A DNA stretch of 64,000 bases from an uncultured Halomonas sp. (GTDB lineage Bacteria; Pseudomonadota; Gammaproteobacteria; Pseudomonadales; Halomonadaceae), in assembly GCF_946887195.1 (NCBI RefSeq), contig NZ_CAMPKE010000002.1:1-64000 (forward strand), given 5' to 3'. Position 1 is the stretch's first letter. Every line of letters starts with the position of its first letter. The notes under the pieces were generated by a model. The model was not told the origin of the DNA. It saw nothing but the letters and a program-made list of their open reading frames with translations, and did no database searches. The translations under genes were made by a program, and so were the position numbers. Positions 1-9,452 of this stretch are shown here, one piece after another.

Positions 1-912
1 GTTTCTATCCGCGCGACCCGTGCGGGCCGCGACTCGGTCGGCATGGCCGAACTCCTGCGCAGGTTGGCGTTTCTATCCGCGCGACCCGTGCGGGCCGCGA
101 CAGGTCGATGTCGTCGTGCTTGTGGATCTCGGCGGAGTTTCTATCCGCGCGACCCGTGCGGGCCGCGACGAGGTGTTCGGCCTCGCCGCGCTGCATGGCG
201 GCGACGTTTCTATCCGCGCGACCCGTGCGGGCCGCGACTGGGGCACCGCGGAAGCCAACGACAGCGCTTGAGAGTTTCTATCCGCGCGACCCGTGCGGGC
301 CGCGACGTCTGGCGTGGATCAAATATGATGACGATGGCCAGGTTTCTATCCGCGCGACCCGTGCGGGCCGCGACCCGGCTTCCTGTCTGGCGTGTGCGTC
401 ATGCTGGTTTCTATCCGCGCGACCCGTGCGGGCCGCGACCTTTGCAACCAGGGTCCATGATGCGCGCTACCGCCGTTTCTATCCGCGCGACCCGTGCGGG
501 CCGCGACGCGCAGGCGCAACTCTGCCCGCTCGCGCTCGTCGATGTTTCTATCCGCGCGACCCGTGCGGGCCGCGACTATACCGACAAGGGGGCAATCAAG
601 CCTGAATTGTCGTTTCTATCCGCGCGACCCGTGCGGGCCGCGACGCGCCCCTCTCCTGAGCCTGACGGAGCTTTGTTGTTTCTATCCGCGCGACCCGTGC
701 GGGCCGCGACTCTATCCAGAAACCCCCGCCTGGCTCATCGGCTGGTTTCTATCCGCGCGACCCGTGCGGGCCGCGACGCAAAAGCCCATGCGGCTCTCTC
801 GAAGGCGCGAGGCGTTTCTATCCGCGCGACCCGTGCGGGCCGCGACTAAAACCCCGTAGGCGTGCGCTTGCCAGTCATAGTTTCTATCCGCGCGACCCGT
901 GCGGGCCGCGAC
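1..912 (-). CRISPR. Type I-C CRISPR array, 14 repeats visible, open at left edge
   Basis: Fourteen copies of one 33-nt repeat start at 1, 69, 137, 206, 274, 342, 407, 475, 544, 612, 678, 745, 814 and 880, separated by 13 different spacers of 32-36 nt. On the minus strand, the direction of the cas genes, each repeat begins GTCGCGGCCC and ends GGATAGAAAC. It contains an inverted repeat (GCGGCCCG with CGGGTCGC, one G-T pair), as expected for a Cas5c-processed I-C repeat. All copies look identical by eye, including the one at base 1, so there is no degenerate terminal repeat and the array should continue to the left. The newest spacers would lie at the 880-912 end, beside the leader. Confidence 0.98.
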
Positions 913-1102
913 TGCTTAACTATAACTCATTGTTCCGTCTTTTAAATTTCCGCCTCATATGCGAACCGATGAGCTTTTTCAGAGACAGTCTCTTGGAAGC
1001 ATCAGCAGTAAGAAATAAAGCGTTTGAAATCGGGTTGTTAAAGAGCTGCGAACCTACTGAGCTTTTACAGGACACTTGGGGTTCGCAGGAAAGGGAAGAA
1101 AA
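913..1102 (-). promoter_or_regulatory. CRISPR leader between cas2 and the array
   Basis: This 190-bp AT-rich stretch separates the cas2 stop from the first repeat and is the leader by position. On the minus strand it contains a TTATAGT box close to the first repeat, a possible -10 for pre-crRNA transcription. It also has a palindrome GAGAC-A-GTCTC at 982-992. Next to cas2 is a perfect 9-bp inverted repeat (1046-1054 and 1080-1088), which may form a hairpin after the cas2 stop. No coding potential is seen. Confidence 0.75.
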
Positions 1103-1393
1103 TTAGAAAACGAGGGGGCCATTCATATCGAGAGCGGGTTTTGCACCGACATGCTCAACACGACGTTGCCATTGACGCCCCAGGAAGTAAAAGCGCAGGC
1201 TATCGACTTCCTCATCTATCAAGTCACATAGTCTTTGGCGTAATAAAGCCCATTGGTCTGGCTCGACTTCAATTTCGAATACCGAGTATTGGACTCGCTG
1301 TCCGAAATCGCGACAGGTTTTGGCAACCCGCCGTAGCCGCCTGGGGCCTCCATCAGAGGAGGTGCTAACGTCGTAGCTGACCAACACCATCAT
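1103..1393 (-). CDS. cas2: CRISPR-associated endonuclease Cas2, type I-C
   Basis: This 96-residue protein has the short ferredoxin-like Cas2 fold. The first strand reads MMVLVSYDVS, with the conserved Asp at residue 8, and the C-terminal half shows the FYFLGRQW segment common in I-C Cas2. Cas2 forms the central dimer of the Cas1-Cas2 integrase that inserts new spacers at the leader end of the array. The gene is the last of the cas operon, 10 bp after cas1, with a GAGGATTGAGAC ribosome-binding region. Starting at the second Met (1390) is equally possible. Confidence 0.95.
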   Translation of the reverse strand: MMVLVSYDVSTSSDGGPRRLRRVAKTCRDFGQRVQYSVFEIEVEPDQWALLRQRLCDLIDEEVDSLRFYFLGRQWQRRVEHVGAKPALDMNGPLVF

Positions 1394-1403
1394 GTCTCAA
1401 TCC

Positions 1404-2444
1404 TCATTTCCAAAGAAACGGTGGATAAGCATCCAAGTCGCCACGCAGATGACGTGCCAGCAATTGCGCCTGCAAGACAGGAAGCATTCCAATCGGCGCT
1501 TTCTCATCAAGGAAGCCATGGTTTAACTCTTCGCGCTTGCGTTCCTGATAGGCTGTCAGCACAGTTTTCCGAGCATCATCTTTCAGCAATACAGCGCCAC
1601 TCTCCGCTACCGAAAAGTCGTTTTCACGCACCTGTCGTCGATTAACCAGAGAAAGCGCTAATCTATCGCCCAATAGGGGACGAAACTCTTCGGCAAGATC
1701 GAGCGCAAGGCTAGGCCGGCCAGGGCGGTCACGGTGCAAAAAGCCGACGGCTGGATCGAGCCCTACGCTTTCAAGCGCCGAACGGCAATCATGTGTCAGC
1801 AGCGTGTACAGAAACGAAAGCAAAGCATTGACACGATCCCGTGGTGGGCGGCGATTTCGTCCCGAAAATCGAAAATCAATGTGCTCATGGCGGACCAGGT
1901 AATCGAATACACTGAAATATACCTGTGCGGCTTCGCCTTCAAGACCACGCAACCCATCCGTCGTCGGCCCATGGAGCAGATCGCGTGCAATACGGCTAAG
2001 CCGTGTTCGAGCCTTATCAAGCAAGGCTCGCTCCGTTTCCGGCAGTTTGCTTCCATAATCGCGCAATCCACGTGAGAGCACAGCGCGCTGGTTATGCACC
2101 TTGCCGATGAGTACTCCCCGAACAATCTCAGCGCAGCCTTTCTCCTCATCACTGCGCCGATACTGTGTACGTCGCAACAGCACATTGCCCGAAACAGGCC
2201 CCTCGATGCGGGCCAGAAACTTACCGTTCGGCGAGAGATACGTGATGGTAATCCCTTGCTCAGCGCAGTAGCCCATCAATGGCGGTGAGATCAGTACCCG
2301 CCCAAAGCAGACTAGGGATTCGAGCATATGCGCCGGCAAGCGGGCATGCTCTTTCCCTTGGACCTGCATAACGACGTTGGCTCCTTCCTTCTTAAGCCAG
2401 ACTCCGTCGGTTGTGATGTATAGCGTATTAAGCTGGCGCCGCAT
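1404..2444 (-). CDS. cas1: CRISPR-associated integrase Cas1, type I-C
   Basis: Cas1 is the metal-dependent integrase that, with Cas2, captures prespacers and joins them to the leader-proximal repeat. The 346-residue protein is normal length. The N-terminal beta domain starts at MRRQLNTLYITTDGVWL. The alpha-helical catalytic domain carries Glu169 in the GLEGEAAQVYF motif, His237 in GFLHRDRPGRPSL, and the acidic cluster Asp249 to Glu253 in LDLAEEFRP. These match the three expected metal-ligand positions, so it looks intact. A GAGGTGATAACGA ribosome site precedes the start. It lies 11 bp after cas4 and 10 bp before cas2. Confidence 0.97.
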   Translation of the reverse strand: MRRQLNTLYITTDGVWLKKEGANVVMQVQGKEHARLPAHMLESLVCFGRVLISPPLMGYCAEQGITITYLSPNGKFLARIEGPVSGNVLLRRTQYRRSDEEKGCAEIVRGVLIGKVHNQRAVLSRGLRDYGSKLPETERALLDKARTRLSRIARDLLHGPTTDGLRGLEGEAAQVYFSVFDYLVRHEHIDFRFSGRNRRPPRDRVNALLSFLYTLLTHDCRSALESVGLDPAVGFLHRDRPGRPSLALDLAEEFRPLLGDRLALSLVNRRQVRENDFSVAESGAVLLKDDARKTVLTAYQERKREELNHGFLDEKAPIGMLPVLQAQLLARHLRGDLDAYPPFLWK

Positions 2445-2455
2445 TCGTTATCACC

Positions 2456-3085
2456 TCAATCGTCAATCTGGCGCGCCAGCCAGGCGCTTGCTGAACGACG
2501 CTTTCCTAATGCCTGAGGCTGGCAACGTTCGATCAATGAGCAGTGATCGCAACGTTTGGCGTCATAAATCGCCGGAGGAGTCACACCGTCATCCAGCATT
2601 TTCCGTGTCGCCGCTACGGTATCGAGGGTCAACGCCCGCAATGCGGCATCGAAAACGATGTCCTTGCGGCGTCGCGTCTTGCCATAGAACAGCGCCCCAC
2701 TGTCGATGCTCACAGCCAGCATCTCTTCTAGACATAGTGCCTGAGCACACAACTGCACCTCATCGGCACGATGCGCCTTGGGGCGGCCACGCTTATACTC
2801 GATGGGTCGCACGACACGTCGAGATTCGCTCTCTTCGAACTCGACGACATCAGCGATTCCCGTCAGGCCAAACTGCTCACTGGCAAGCGGCAAGGCTGTG
2901 CAGGTATGCACACCACGCCGCCGTTCGTGGCCATAGCGATCCGCGCGCTCGTGCAAAATGCGCCCTTCAGCCGTGTAGCGGTTCTCCACCCACTGCTGTT
3001 CGATATGAATCAAGGCACATTGTCGCGTGCAGTACAGGTAGTGCTGCAATGCAGAGAGCGGAATCAATCGAGTCTCATCGTCCAT
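2456..3085 (-). CDS. cas4: Cas4 RecB-like nuclease of the adaptation module
   Basis: Cas4 trims prespacers and helps select the PAM and orientation before integration. The roughly 209-residue protein shows the family's FeS-cluster cysteines: an N-terminal pair in LYCTRQC and a C-terminal group in KRCDHC and ERC. Between them are the RecB nuclease parts: the ILHERAD histidine, GIADVVEF aspartate, and PIEYKRG. The ATG at 3085 is chosen over an in-frame TTG one codon upstream. The gene starts a few bases after cas7 ends, inside the same minus-strand operon. Confidence 0.95.
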   Translation of the reverse strand: MDDETRLIPLSALQHYLYCTRQCALIHIEQQWVENRYTAEGRILHERADRYGHERRRGVHTCTALPLASEQFGLTGIADVVEFEESESRRVVRPIEYKRGRPKAHRADEVQLCAQALCLEEMLAVSIDSGALFYGKTRRRKDIVFDAALRALTLDTVAATRKMLDDGVTPPAIYDAKRCDHCSLIERCQPQALGKRRSASAWLARQIDD

Positions 3086-3093
3086 CAACTGAT

Positions 3094-3963
3094 TTACAGT
3101 CGCTCATCGATAGTGATGCCGGCCGGCAACCCTTCACTGTCGATAACGACCTTATAATCGCTGTAATGACGAGCCGGGGTATCCTCCTCGCCCTCGATCC
3201 GCGCAATCTTGACTCGCTCGAACAGCATATGCGCTGGAGCATTACCCATCGGATGGTCGTGTTTAAAGACGATCAGCTTTCGCACCGACATTTCACCCCG
3301 TGCAGCAGAGCGGTCGTGTTCGAACATGTTGATCAGCGCACGCCATAACAGGTCGAGATCGTTTTCGGAGAAACCCGTTCGTTCGCCCAGCTTAGCCGAA
3401 ACGTAACCGTGTGCTCGGTAAAGGCCATAGGGAATGATGTGCTTACGTCCCATGGTGCGCTCTTTTTCCAGATCTTTTTCGTTGGTCACGGCCATACGAG
3501 TAATCGAGACTTCCATCGGCACTACCGGGTCGACGGAGCTCGCAAAGGCCATCTGGACCGGGCCACGCACTTGGCCGGAGTTCACCTCGGTGGTCATTAC
3601 TGCCCCGAAGGTTCGCACGTCGAAAAAGTTTGCACACATCCACGCGGTCAATTCCCGTGCCTTAGCTTCATCTTTCGGCAACTTCTTGGCCTCATGCTTG
3701 ATGCCTAGCGCCTCGTACGCTTTCTTATGCTGGTTGTTGAGTACTGATTTTTCCTGCATGTAGATCGCATATCCCGCCGTGTCTTCCTGTTCCAGCGCAA
3801 CGTAGTTGCGAATCTTTCGCTTCAAACAGACATCGGTCACCAGCCCCTGACTGGTCTCGGGATCGAGACGTGGAAGGTTACCGGCATCCGGATCACCGTT
3901 AGGGTTGCCGTTAGTTACGTCGAACAGCAGTACAAATTCATAACGGTTACTGATAACAGTCAT
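3094..3963 (-). CDS. cas7: Cas7 (Csd2), type I-C Cascade backbone
   Basis: The 289-residue protein is the Csd2/Cas7 subunit that polymerises along the crRNA spacer to form the Cascade backbone. The N-terminal [20 protein letters not shown] stretch and the following [25 protein letters not shown] region (split here only for reading) are typical of I-C Cas7 RRM proteins, and the length is normal. Its ATG overlaps the cas8c stop by 4 bp (ATGA), indicating translational coupling. No truncation is visible. Confidence 0.96.
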   Translation of the reverse strand: MTVISNRYEFVLLFDVTNGNPNGDPDAGNLPRLDPETSQGLVTDVCLKRKIRNYVALEQEDTAGYAIYMQEKSVLNNQHKKAYEALGIKHEAKKLPKDEAKARELTAWMCANFFDVRTFGAVMTTEVNSGQVRGPVQMAFASSVDPVVPMEVSITRMAVTNEKDLEKERTMGRKHIIPYGLYRAHGYVSAKLGERTGFSENDLDLLWRALINMFEHDRSAARGEMSVRKLIVFKHDHPMGNAPAHMLFERVKIARIEGEEDTPARHYSDYKVVIDSEGLPAGITIDERL

Positions 3964-4376
3964 GCGTTTTCTCCCTGCGCAATGTCGTCTTGTTCTGTTG
4001 CCAGTTTATCGGTGCGCTTGGTGAAGCGCGCCCGTGACTGGTGGTAGTAGCCGATAGCGAAGCGGCCTTGTTCTTCGATTCGTAGGCTTTTAGGGAATCG
4101 ATCCCCAAGCCCATCGATAATGACTCCGATCTCACCCTCGATCTTGTGTGCCAGTCCACCCTTATCCTTTTTGCGCATATTCGACAGATGGTGCTGAACA
4201 TTACGCAGCAGCATCGGGAATACGCTGGCCGGCGTCGCCGATGCCGCGCCGTAGTAGCGATCGCGGATAGTGGCATTAACTTGATCACCGAGCGCCCCGC
4301 GCTGGGCATTTTCAAGCTCGGCAAACAATCGGCCTAGCAGATAGCCGGGATGGGTGGAATGAGGATCGAGACTCAC
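3960..4376 (-). CDS. cas11c: Cas11c small subunit from an internal start in cas8c
   Basis: Inside cas8c, in the same frame, the sequence AAAGGAGGTGCCC is followed directly by GTG at 4374-4376. This is a near-consensus Shine-Dalgarno at ideal spacing to a start that would yield a 138-residue C-terminal protein (VSLDPHST...). In type I-C systems the small subunit Cas11c is known to be translated independently from the 3' part of cas8c, and the size fits. What is seen here is the ribosome site, the in-frame start and the length. Expression is inferred from the family. Confidence 0.75.
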   Translation of the reverse strand: MSLDPHSTHPGYLLGRLFAELENAQRGALGDQVNATIRDRYYGAASATPASVFPMLLRNVQHHLSNMRKKDKGGLAHKIEGEIGVIIDGLGDRFPKSLRIEEQGRFAIGYYHQSRARFTKRTDKLATEQDDIAQGENA

Positions 4377-5765
4377 GGGCACCTCCTTTGAAGATGAAGT
4401 CGAATGCACCGCGAGTCGCGCTTCGCGCGCTAGCACGGCTTTGCAGAGTGCGACACGTACGCCGCTGATATCGCCATCGTTGCGAAAGCGCATTATCACG
4501 TTGTTCAGAAGGCTACGGGGGTAGCGGCTACCGAAGAGAATGGCACGTGTCATTTCTCCCGCGAGCAGCGGAGATATGTCTTCGGCCTTAGCCTTGCCAC
4601 CGCGACTAGGTGCAGTTGCGTTTAGAAGTCGCCACATGGCTGGGCCCACACCTTTCCAAGGCGATGGTTCCAACATCAAATCATGGTGATGATTGGCGTA
4701 GTGGCGAACCATTTGCTCAAGGTCGTTGACACACCAGAAGCGAACCGACAAGCGCGCAGCATTGGGTGCCAGCCCCAGCACGAAAAACTGAGTATCGTCT
4801 TCAAGATCGGGAGCAAGCACCGAGAGTGGCCGCCCTTGCGACACGCCATCGAGTATGGTTTTAAGCCGCGCGGATTCCTGCTCATCGCTTGGAGACTCGT
4901 TGAGCATGGCGAAGAAACCTTCAGCCGCCTCGGCATGCGCTGAGTCGCTTGCCTTGGCCCAGAACACCACGGTCGCATCACCGATCTGTATACGTTGGTG
5001 GTTGTGAGTATCCCGGCGCAGAAGATAGTTGAGTGCAGTGGCGTAGCCGAAGACAGCGGTTTTTGAGATCGACGCATTCTCCATACTGGCCTTGCCATAA
5101 GACTCATACGCATCGCTGTTGAATGAAATCAGCGCAGCACCCGAACTTTGAGCACCGTTGACCTCGCGGATACGAGGATGCCCCGATGCTAGCGGGGCAT
5201 CCTCACCTGTTATCAGGCATTGGCCATGGTCACCTTCAGCACTTTCTATCGCATGGCCCCAACGCTCGCGAACAGACGCTTTTTCGTGCAGGTATTCATT
5301 TTGGCCATCGATGCGAAAGACGATGTTGGCATCCAGCACGTCATCGCTATAACCCGGCAGTGTCTTAAGCAGTTCCGGCTGCCATTGGTCGATGAACCTC
5401 AAAAATGCACGAATATCTGGATTGTCGCTATCACCAAACAGGGCAAATTGGCGCACCTTGAACGCCGCATGCTCATCGACTAAACGCTTGCCCTCGCCTG
5501 CAGTGACGCCAAGAGCGTAGGCAGTCTTGTCCCAGAGCGGGTAGGCATGAATGCCCGACGTACGTGTTTTGTCGACCGGCACCTGCATTAGTCGTGGTCG
5601 CGGCTTTTTGCCTGTCGTATCACGTAAGTCGGCGACTTCCAATGGCTGGCCATCAGCGGACAAAATCAGCCCAAAACTGACTTTCTCGCTACTGAAACCC
5701 GGCACAGGCACCCGATCCTGTGCGGCCAACCGCTGGTAATAATCGTTCAACGCAGAAAGCATCAT
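3960..5765 (-). CDS. cas8c: Cas8c (Csd1) large subunit of type I-C Cascade
   Basis: Cas8c recognises the PAM and, with Cas5c and Cas7, forms the I-C effector complex. At 601 residues the protein is standard length for Csd1. It begins [14 protein letters not shown] and contains the family-typical [12 protein letters not shown] and [11 protein letters not shown] segments. It overlaps cas5c upstream by 4 bp and cas7 downstream by 4 bp. An in-frame internal start near codon 464 would make the separate small subunit Cas11c (see next entry). Confidence 0.96.
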   Translation of the reverse strand: MMLSALNDYYQRLAAQDRVPVPGFSSEKVSFGLILSADGQPLEVADLRDTTGKKPRPRLMQVPVDKTRTSGIHAYPLWDKTAYALGVTAGEGKRLVDEHAAFKVRQFALFGDSDNPDIRAFLRFIDQWQPELLKTLPGYSDDVLDANIVFRIDGQNEYLHEKASVRERWGHAIESAEGDHGQCLITGEDAPLASGHPRIREVNGAQSSGAALISFNSDAYESYGKASMENASISKTAVFGYATALNYLLRRDTHNHQRIQIGDATVVFWAKASDSAHAEAAEGFFAMLNESPSDEQESARLKTILDGVSQGRPLSVLAPDLEDDTQFFVLGLAPNAARLSVRFWCVNDLEQMVRHYANHHHDLMLEPSPWKGVGPAMWRLLNATAPSRGGKAKAEDISPLLAGEMTRAILFGSRYPRSLLNNVIMRFRNDGDISGVRVALCKAVLAREARLAVHSTSSSKEVPVSLDPHSTHPGYLLGRLFAELENAQRGALGDQVNATIRDRYYGAASATPASVFPMLLRNVQHHLSNMRKKDKGGLAHKIEGEIGVIIDGLGDRFPKSLRIEEQGRFAIGYYHQSRARFTKRTDKLATEQDDIAQGENA

Positions 5766-6430
5766 GCCAGCGCCTCCGTAAAGGGCGGCACTTCAATCAC
5801 ACCGTCTTGCATGCTGGCCCTATAGAAGCGTGGCATCTTGCCATTAGCGAAGTCGATATCGTGAAGCATGAAGCCTAGATCGCGTTCGCCGATCAACTGC
5901 GCATCGACTACCGGCATCGCCTCATCGGATTCGACCAACGCGAACGCAGCAGGAAATTCTCGCGTTCCCAGGCACGGCATATGAAAGCATTGCCCCTGAC
6001 GGGCACGCCGATTGAAAATATCCAAATGCTTGCCGGGGGTGTCCTCCTCATCGGCGCGATCCGTGAATTCGAAATGCGCCTCTATTACATAGGCCACATC
6101 ACGCAGGATGGTGGCGGCTCGTTGCTGACGCCCTTGATCGACAAAATAGTGTACATTATCGACACGCCCCGCCTTCATTGCTTTCGATACAGTCGAAGCC
6201 GGCAACTTATGGCCAACCTCGTTGCGTCGAATCGACTCGAAGCGAATCGGTTTTAGTACATAGATGCGGTCGACACACCAGCGGATAGCCGGTTTCCAAT
6301 GAATGGCCTCCAAAATCCCACGTGCAGCCGAGGGCGTGATGACATCGTAAGACACCCGCTCAACTTTCATCTCGGGACGAGTAAAACAGGCCCGCTCTCC
6401 CCAGATATGTAGACGCACCCCGAATGTCAT
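5762..6430 (-). CDS. cas5c: Cas5c (Cas5d) crRNA-processing endonuclease
   Basis: In type I-C the Cas5 protein replaces Cas6: it cleaves the repeat hairpin and keeps the 5' handle. The 222-residue protein begins MTFGVRLHIWGERACFTRPE and continues with MKVERVSYDVITPSAARGIL, a signature stretch of the family. The ATG at 6430 is chosen over an upstream in-frame ATG at 6463 because AAAAGGAG lies at proper distance before it. It ends in an ATGA overlap with cas8c and follows cas3 by 42 bp. Confidence 0.95.
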   Translation of the reverse strand: MTFGVRLHIWGERACFTRPEMKVERVSYDVITPSAARGILEAIHWKPAIRWCVDRIYVLKPIRFESIRRNEVGHKLPASTVSKAMKAGRVDNVHYFVDQGRQQRAATILRDVAYVIEAHFEFTDRADEEDTPGKHLDIFNRRARQGQCFHMPCLGTREFPAAFALVESDEAMPVVDAQLIGERDLGFMLHDIDFANGKMPRFYRASMQDGVIEVPPFTEALA

Positions 6431-6472
6431 CGTTGCTCCTTTTGGCGTTCTTTTGGGCATCATCGGCCGAAC

Positions 6473-8734
6473 TCACCAGATATTTGATTCGCTGGCACGA
6501 AATGTCGGCTCGCTCCAGTTCAGCCCAACCCGCCGGTTATAAAGGTTTTCATTTAGCTCACCTTTTTTCTCGTCGATCAGAACAACGAACTGATCACCGA
6601 ATTTATCGGGCTCGATGGCTGCAATCGCACCAGCTCGCTCCAGTGCTACAAAGCCCTGACGCGGCACCTGAACGGTATAGGGCTGAAGTTGGCGGGCGAT
6701 ACCGCCCACCCGCTCGGCATAGGAAAGCGCTCTAAGGGCATCGCGTGCGGGCTGATCGAACGGAATGATCACGGCCAGTTGGGTGTTCTCGATCATGCGG
6801 AACTGCCGCGCCACGTTGTCAAACGGCAGCCCATCGAGCCGGCCTCGCTCGAACTGGCCCAGCAAATCATGTTTGTCGAGGATTTCGTGCCCTTGCTGCC
6901 AATAAAGCATTCGGAAATAGGCGTCAATTGCTTCAAGTGATAGCGGATCGTCACCGTAGCTGCGTAGAACTTCACGCGTAACCTGCGCGAACTGCTTGAG
7001 TTCTGGTGGCGGCGCCCAGTCTTCGTTGACGGTGGCGAAGATACGCATTTGGCTATCGACTGCCTTGCGCTTGCCTTCCCGATTACAGCGACCGGCGGCC
7101 TGCGCGATCGAATCCAACCCCGCCTCGGCGCGTAGTACACGTGGGAAGTCGACATCGACCCCAGCTTCTATTAGCGATGTCGAAATTACCCGACAAGGCG
7201 CGCCAGCTTTAAGGGTTTCGCGTATCTCAGCCAATATCTGACGCCGATGAACGGCGCACATTGCAGTGGTGAGATGATAGGCCCCTGGGTGGTTCGCGAT
7301 AGATTCGAACAGCGCGCGTGCATGGCGACGGTTATTGACGATGCAGAGCACCTGCTCGGTCGCGAGAAGCTCCTCGCGGAGCGTGTCATCATCGAGCGTG
7401 CCGATATGGCGCACTGTGACCCGCTCAAGCTGACGATAGAGGGCTTTAGGGTTGGGTGCCAATTCTTGGAGATCGCGCAGGCCACCGATAAAGCTGCGGT
7501 CGGGATCATCGGTCTCAGCCAGTGCCGGCTGTGTTGCGGTACAGAGCACCACGCTAGCGCGATAGTTCAATGCTAGTTCATCCAGCGCAGCAACGCTGGG
7601 GCGCAGCAGCGGCAATGGCATCGTTTGCGCCTCATCGAGTATCACCACGCTGCGGGCGATATTATGCAGCTTGCGACAACGCGACGTTTTCGCGGCGAAT
7701 AGACTTTCGAAAAACTGCACCGCTGTGGTCACGATGATTGGTGAATCCCAATTTTCGCTATCGCGACGCAATTTATCGATACTGCTTCGGTCACGGCCCT
7801 TACCGGCTGAGCCTTCATTGCCATCGAACGCACTGTGATGCTCCAGTACGCCGGCATCACCATGCTCGCCCAGTGCATGACGAAATACGCCTGCATTCTG
7901 CTCGACGATACTGGTGAAAGGGATCACGTAAATGACTCGATCCATGCCATGAGTAATGGCGTGGTCGAGTGCAAATGCGAGAGAGGCTAACGTTTTGCCA
8001 CCACCAGTCGGCACTGTCAGCGTGAAGCGCCCAGGCAGGCTATTTGCCTGGCCCCGCACATGCTTCAAGATATCAGCGCGAAGGCGGTTTACCTCGCTGT
8101 TGGCTGTGAATCCTGACAAGTGTCGATTCAATGACTCGCGCAGTATCTCGAGTGTCGGTCCGCCGCCACGGCTGACAGGCAAACCACTCTCATGGCGCGC
8201 GTGGAAACCCTCGGTGTCAATGAAGTCGGCGTCGACCAGGCAAGAGAACAGCATCCGGACCAGAAAGGCATACTGAAACCATCCCCTATCATGACGGGAC
8301 GAAAAGGCATTCGGTGGCGGCACACTTGTCGGTACCGAGATTTCGTCGTGCCAGATGGCATCTAACTCTGGCAAATCAGCCAGTAAACGCTCACTCAATG
8401 GCGTACGCTCACCAACATCACGACCGTTGGCGAGTCCGGCATGGTGACCAGCAATGGTATAGGCGAGCAGATGCCCTATTAGCCCCAGCCGTTCCTTCGC
8501 AACAATCGCACCAGCGGTGGAGTGATCGACCCGCCTGGGTGAGCCCTCAAGCCGCTGCTGAAAAGCCTCCGTATACTTGCCGAGATCATGCAGGAGCCCG
8601 GCGATCTCACCCAGCTCTGCGGCGCCAAAGCGCTCGGCTCTCTGCGCGGCAAGGTTTCCGACAGACGTGAGGTGGCTTTTAAGCGTTTGCCAGTCACTTT
8701 TATCAATATTTTTCGTAGAGTGTGCGTAATACAT
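6473..8734 (-). CDS. cas3: Cas3 helicase-nuclease, type I-C
   Basis: Cas3 is recruited by Cascade after target recognition and nicks, unwinds and degrades DNA. The 753-residue protein has an N-terminal HD nuclease domain, with the first His in YYAHSTKN and the HD pair in GLLHDLGKY near residues 47-51. This is followed by a superfamily 2 helicase: Walker A TVPTGGGKT, Walker B ILDEAQTMP (DEAQ rather than DEAH), and motif VI in QAAGRCNREGK. It is the first gene of the operon, and a weak GGGG ribosome site precedes the ATG. No frameshift is seen. Confidence 0.96.
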   Translation of the reverse strand: MYYAHSTKNIDKSDWQTLKSHLTSVGNLAAQRAERFGAAELGEIAGLLHDLGKYTEAFQQRLEGSPRRVDHSTAGAIVAKERLGLIGHLLAYTIAGHHAGLANGRDVGERTPLSERLLADLPELDAIWHDEISVPTSVPPPNAFSSRHDRGWFQYAFLVRMLFSCLVDADFIDTEGFHARHESGLPVSRGGGPTLEILRESLNRHLSGFTANSEVNRLRADILKHVRGQANSLPGRFTLTVPTGGGKTLASLAFALDHAITHGMDRVIYVIPFTSIVEQNAGVFRHALGEHGDAGVLEHHSAFDGNEGSAGKGRDRSSIDKLRRDSENWDSPIIVTTAVQFFESLFAAKTSRCRKLHNIARSVVILDEAQTMPLPLLRPSVAALDELALNYRASVVLCTATQPALAETDDPDRSFIGGLRDLQELAPNPKALYRQLERVTVRHIGTLDDDTLREELLATEQVLCIVNNRRHARALFESIANHPGAYHLTTAMCAVHRRQILAEIRETLKAGAPCRVISTSLIEAGVDVDFPRVLRAEAGLDSIAQAAGRCNREGKRKAVDSQMRIFATVNEDWAPPPELKQFAQVTREVLRSYGDDPLSLEAIDAYFRMLYWQQGHEILDKHDLLGQFERGRLDGLPFDNVARQFRMIENTQLAVIIPFDQPARDALRALSYAERVGGIARQLQPYTVQVPRQGFVALERAGAIAAIEPDKFGDQFVVLIDEKKGELNENLYNRRVGLNWSEPTFRASESNIW

Positions 8735-8870
8735 TCAGCCCCGCGTAGCCAATCATCGTTATTTTTATGCTACGTCACTTAACCGTATCTAAGCAGATGA
8801 AGTCAGATACTTCCAGTTACCGTATGAATAACTACTAATGCACTCCACTGGATCCGCTGGGATTGATCGC
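8735..8870. other. Intergenic region holding the cas operon promoter
   Basis: This AT-rich gap lies between the start of cas3 and the end of the toxin gene. On the minus strand an AT-rich stretch with CATAAAAAT sits about 25 bp upstream of the cas3 ATG and may be part of the promoter. An inverted repeat TATCT...AGATA (near 8788-8811) may end or regulate transcription. No gene is seen. Confidence 0.4.
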
Positions 8871-9134
8871 TCAGTAATGATAATGGCAGGAAAGTACCAC
8901 CAAGCGCTTGTCATCCACCCGATAGACAAGCCGGTGCTCATGGTTGATGCGCCGCGACCAGTAGCCTTTGAGGTTTTCCTTGAGTGGTTCGGGCTTGCCA
9001 CGGCCTTCAAAAGGGTTGCGGCGGCTCTCGGCGATCAAATCGATAATTCTGGCGAGCAGCTTCGGGTCATGGCGCCGCCAATGTTCCAGTTGCTCCCAGG
9101 ATTCGCTGGCGAACACCACATGGCGACGGCTCAA
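8871..9134 (-). CDS. yoeB: YoeB/Txe-family mRNA interferase toxin
   Basis: YoeB binds the ribosomal A site and cleaves mRNA. The 87-residue protein has the family pattern: RRNPFEGRGKPEPLK, then GYWSRRINHEHRLVYRV, ending SCHYHY. By alignment with E. coli YoeB the catalytic residues correspond to Glu49, Arg68, His86 and the terminal Tyr87. All are present, so the toxin should be active. Its ATG overlaps the antitoxin stop by 4 bp, the usual antitoxin-first arrangement. It sits just upstream of the cas operon on the same strand, 136 bp before cas3. Confidence 0.95.
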   Translation of the reverse strand: MSRRHVVFASESWEQLEHWRRHDPKLLARIIDLIAESRRNPFEGRGKPEPLKENLKGYWSRRINHEHRLVYRVDDKRLVVLSCHYHY

Positions 9135-9436
9135 GCGTCCGCCTCGCCATCCTCGATGCCTAATTCGGCACGCAGCGCTTGCATGGTCTCGAAGCGGCGG
9201 TCGTGCTCACCGCGCCGATCCTCTTCGATTGCCGTCAGTAGCCGCTTGGCGTTCTCGGGACTCTTCAGCAGGTAGTTGGTCTCCTCCCAGCCTCGGTAGT
9301 CTTCGAGTGACATCACTACGACATGGTGGCCGTCCTTGCGGGTAATGATGGTCGGCTCATGGCTTTCGCACACCTCGTCGAATACTCGCTTGAGATTCTG
9401 GCGCGCCTGGGTATAAGTCGTTACATCGGTGGTCAT
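9131..9436 (-). CDS. yefM: YefM/Phd-family antitoxin
   Basis: YefM neutralises YoeB and represses the operon. The 101-residue protein has the Phd/YefM N-terminal DNA-binding fold (TYTQARQNLKRVFDEVCESHEP, then TIITRKDGHHVVVMSLEDY) and an acidic, flexible C-terminus that would wrap the toxin. The start at 9436 (MTTDVTTYTQ) is chosen because it gives the usual N-terminus. An in-frame ATG at 9484 would put the operator inside the coding sequence. It is coupled to yoeB by a 4-bp overlap. Confidence 0.93.
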   Translation of the reverse strand: MTTDVTTYTQARQNLKRVFDEVCESHEPTIITRKDGHHVVVMSLEDYRGWEETNYLLKSPENAKRLLTAIEEDRRGEHDRRFETMQALRAELGIEDGEADA

Positions 9437-9452
9437 TGTCACAAACCGCATA

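Noticed and set aside
43..849. Long open frames across the array with repeated RPVRAAT/DPCGPR peptides
   Set aside because: They are translations of the CRISPR repeats and have no independent coding evidence.
1..912. Self-targeting spacers against this window
   Set aside because: No spacer was seen to match elsewhere in the window by eye; a computed search would be needed to be certain.
2377..3348. Open frame of over 300 codons on the plus strand opposite cas4 and cas7
   Set aside because: It is antisense to intact cas genes, its product resembles nothing known, and long antisense frames are common in GC-rich DNA.
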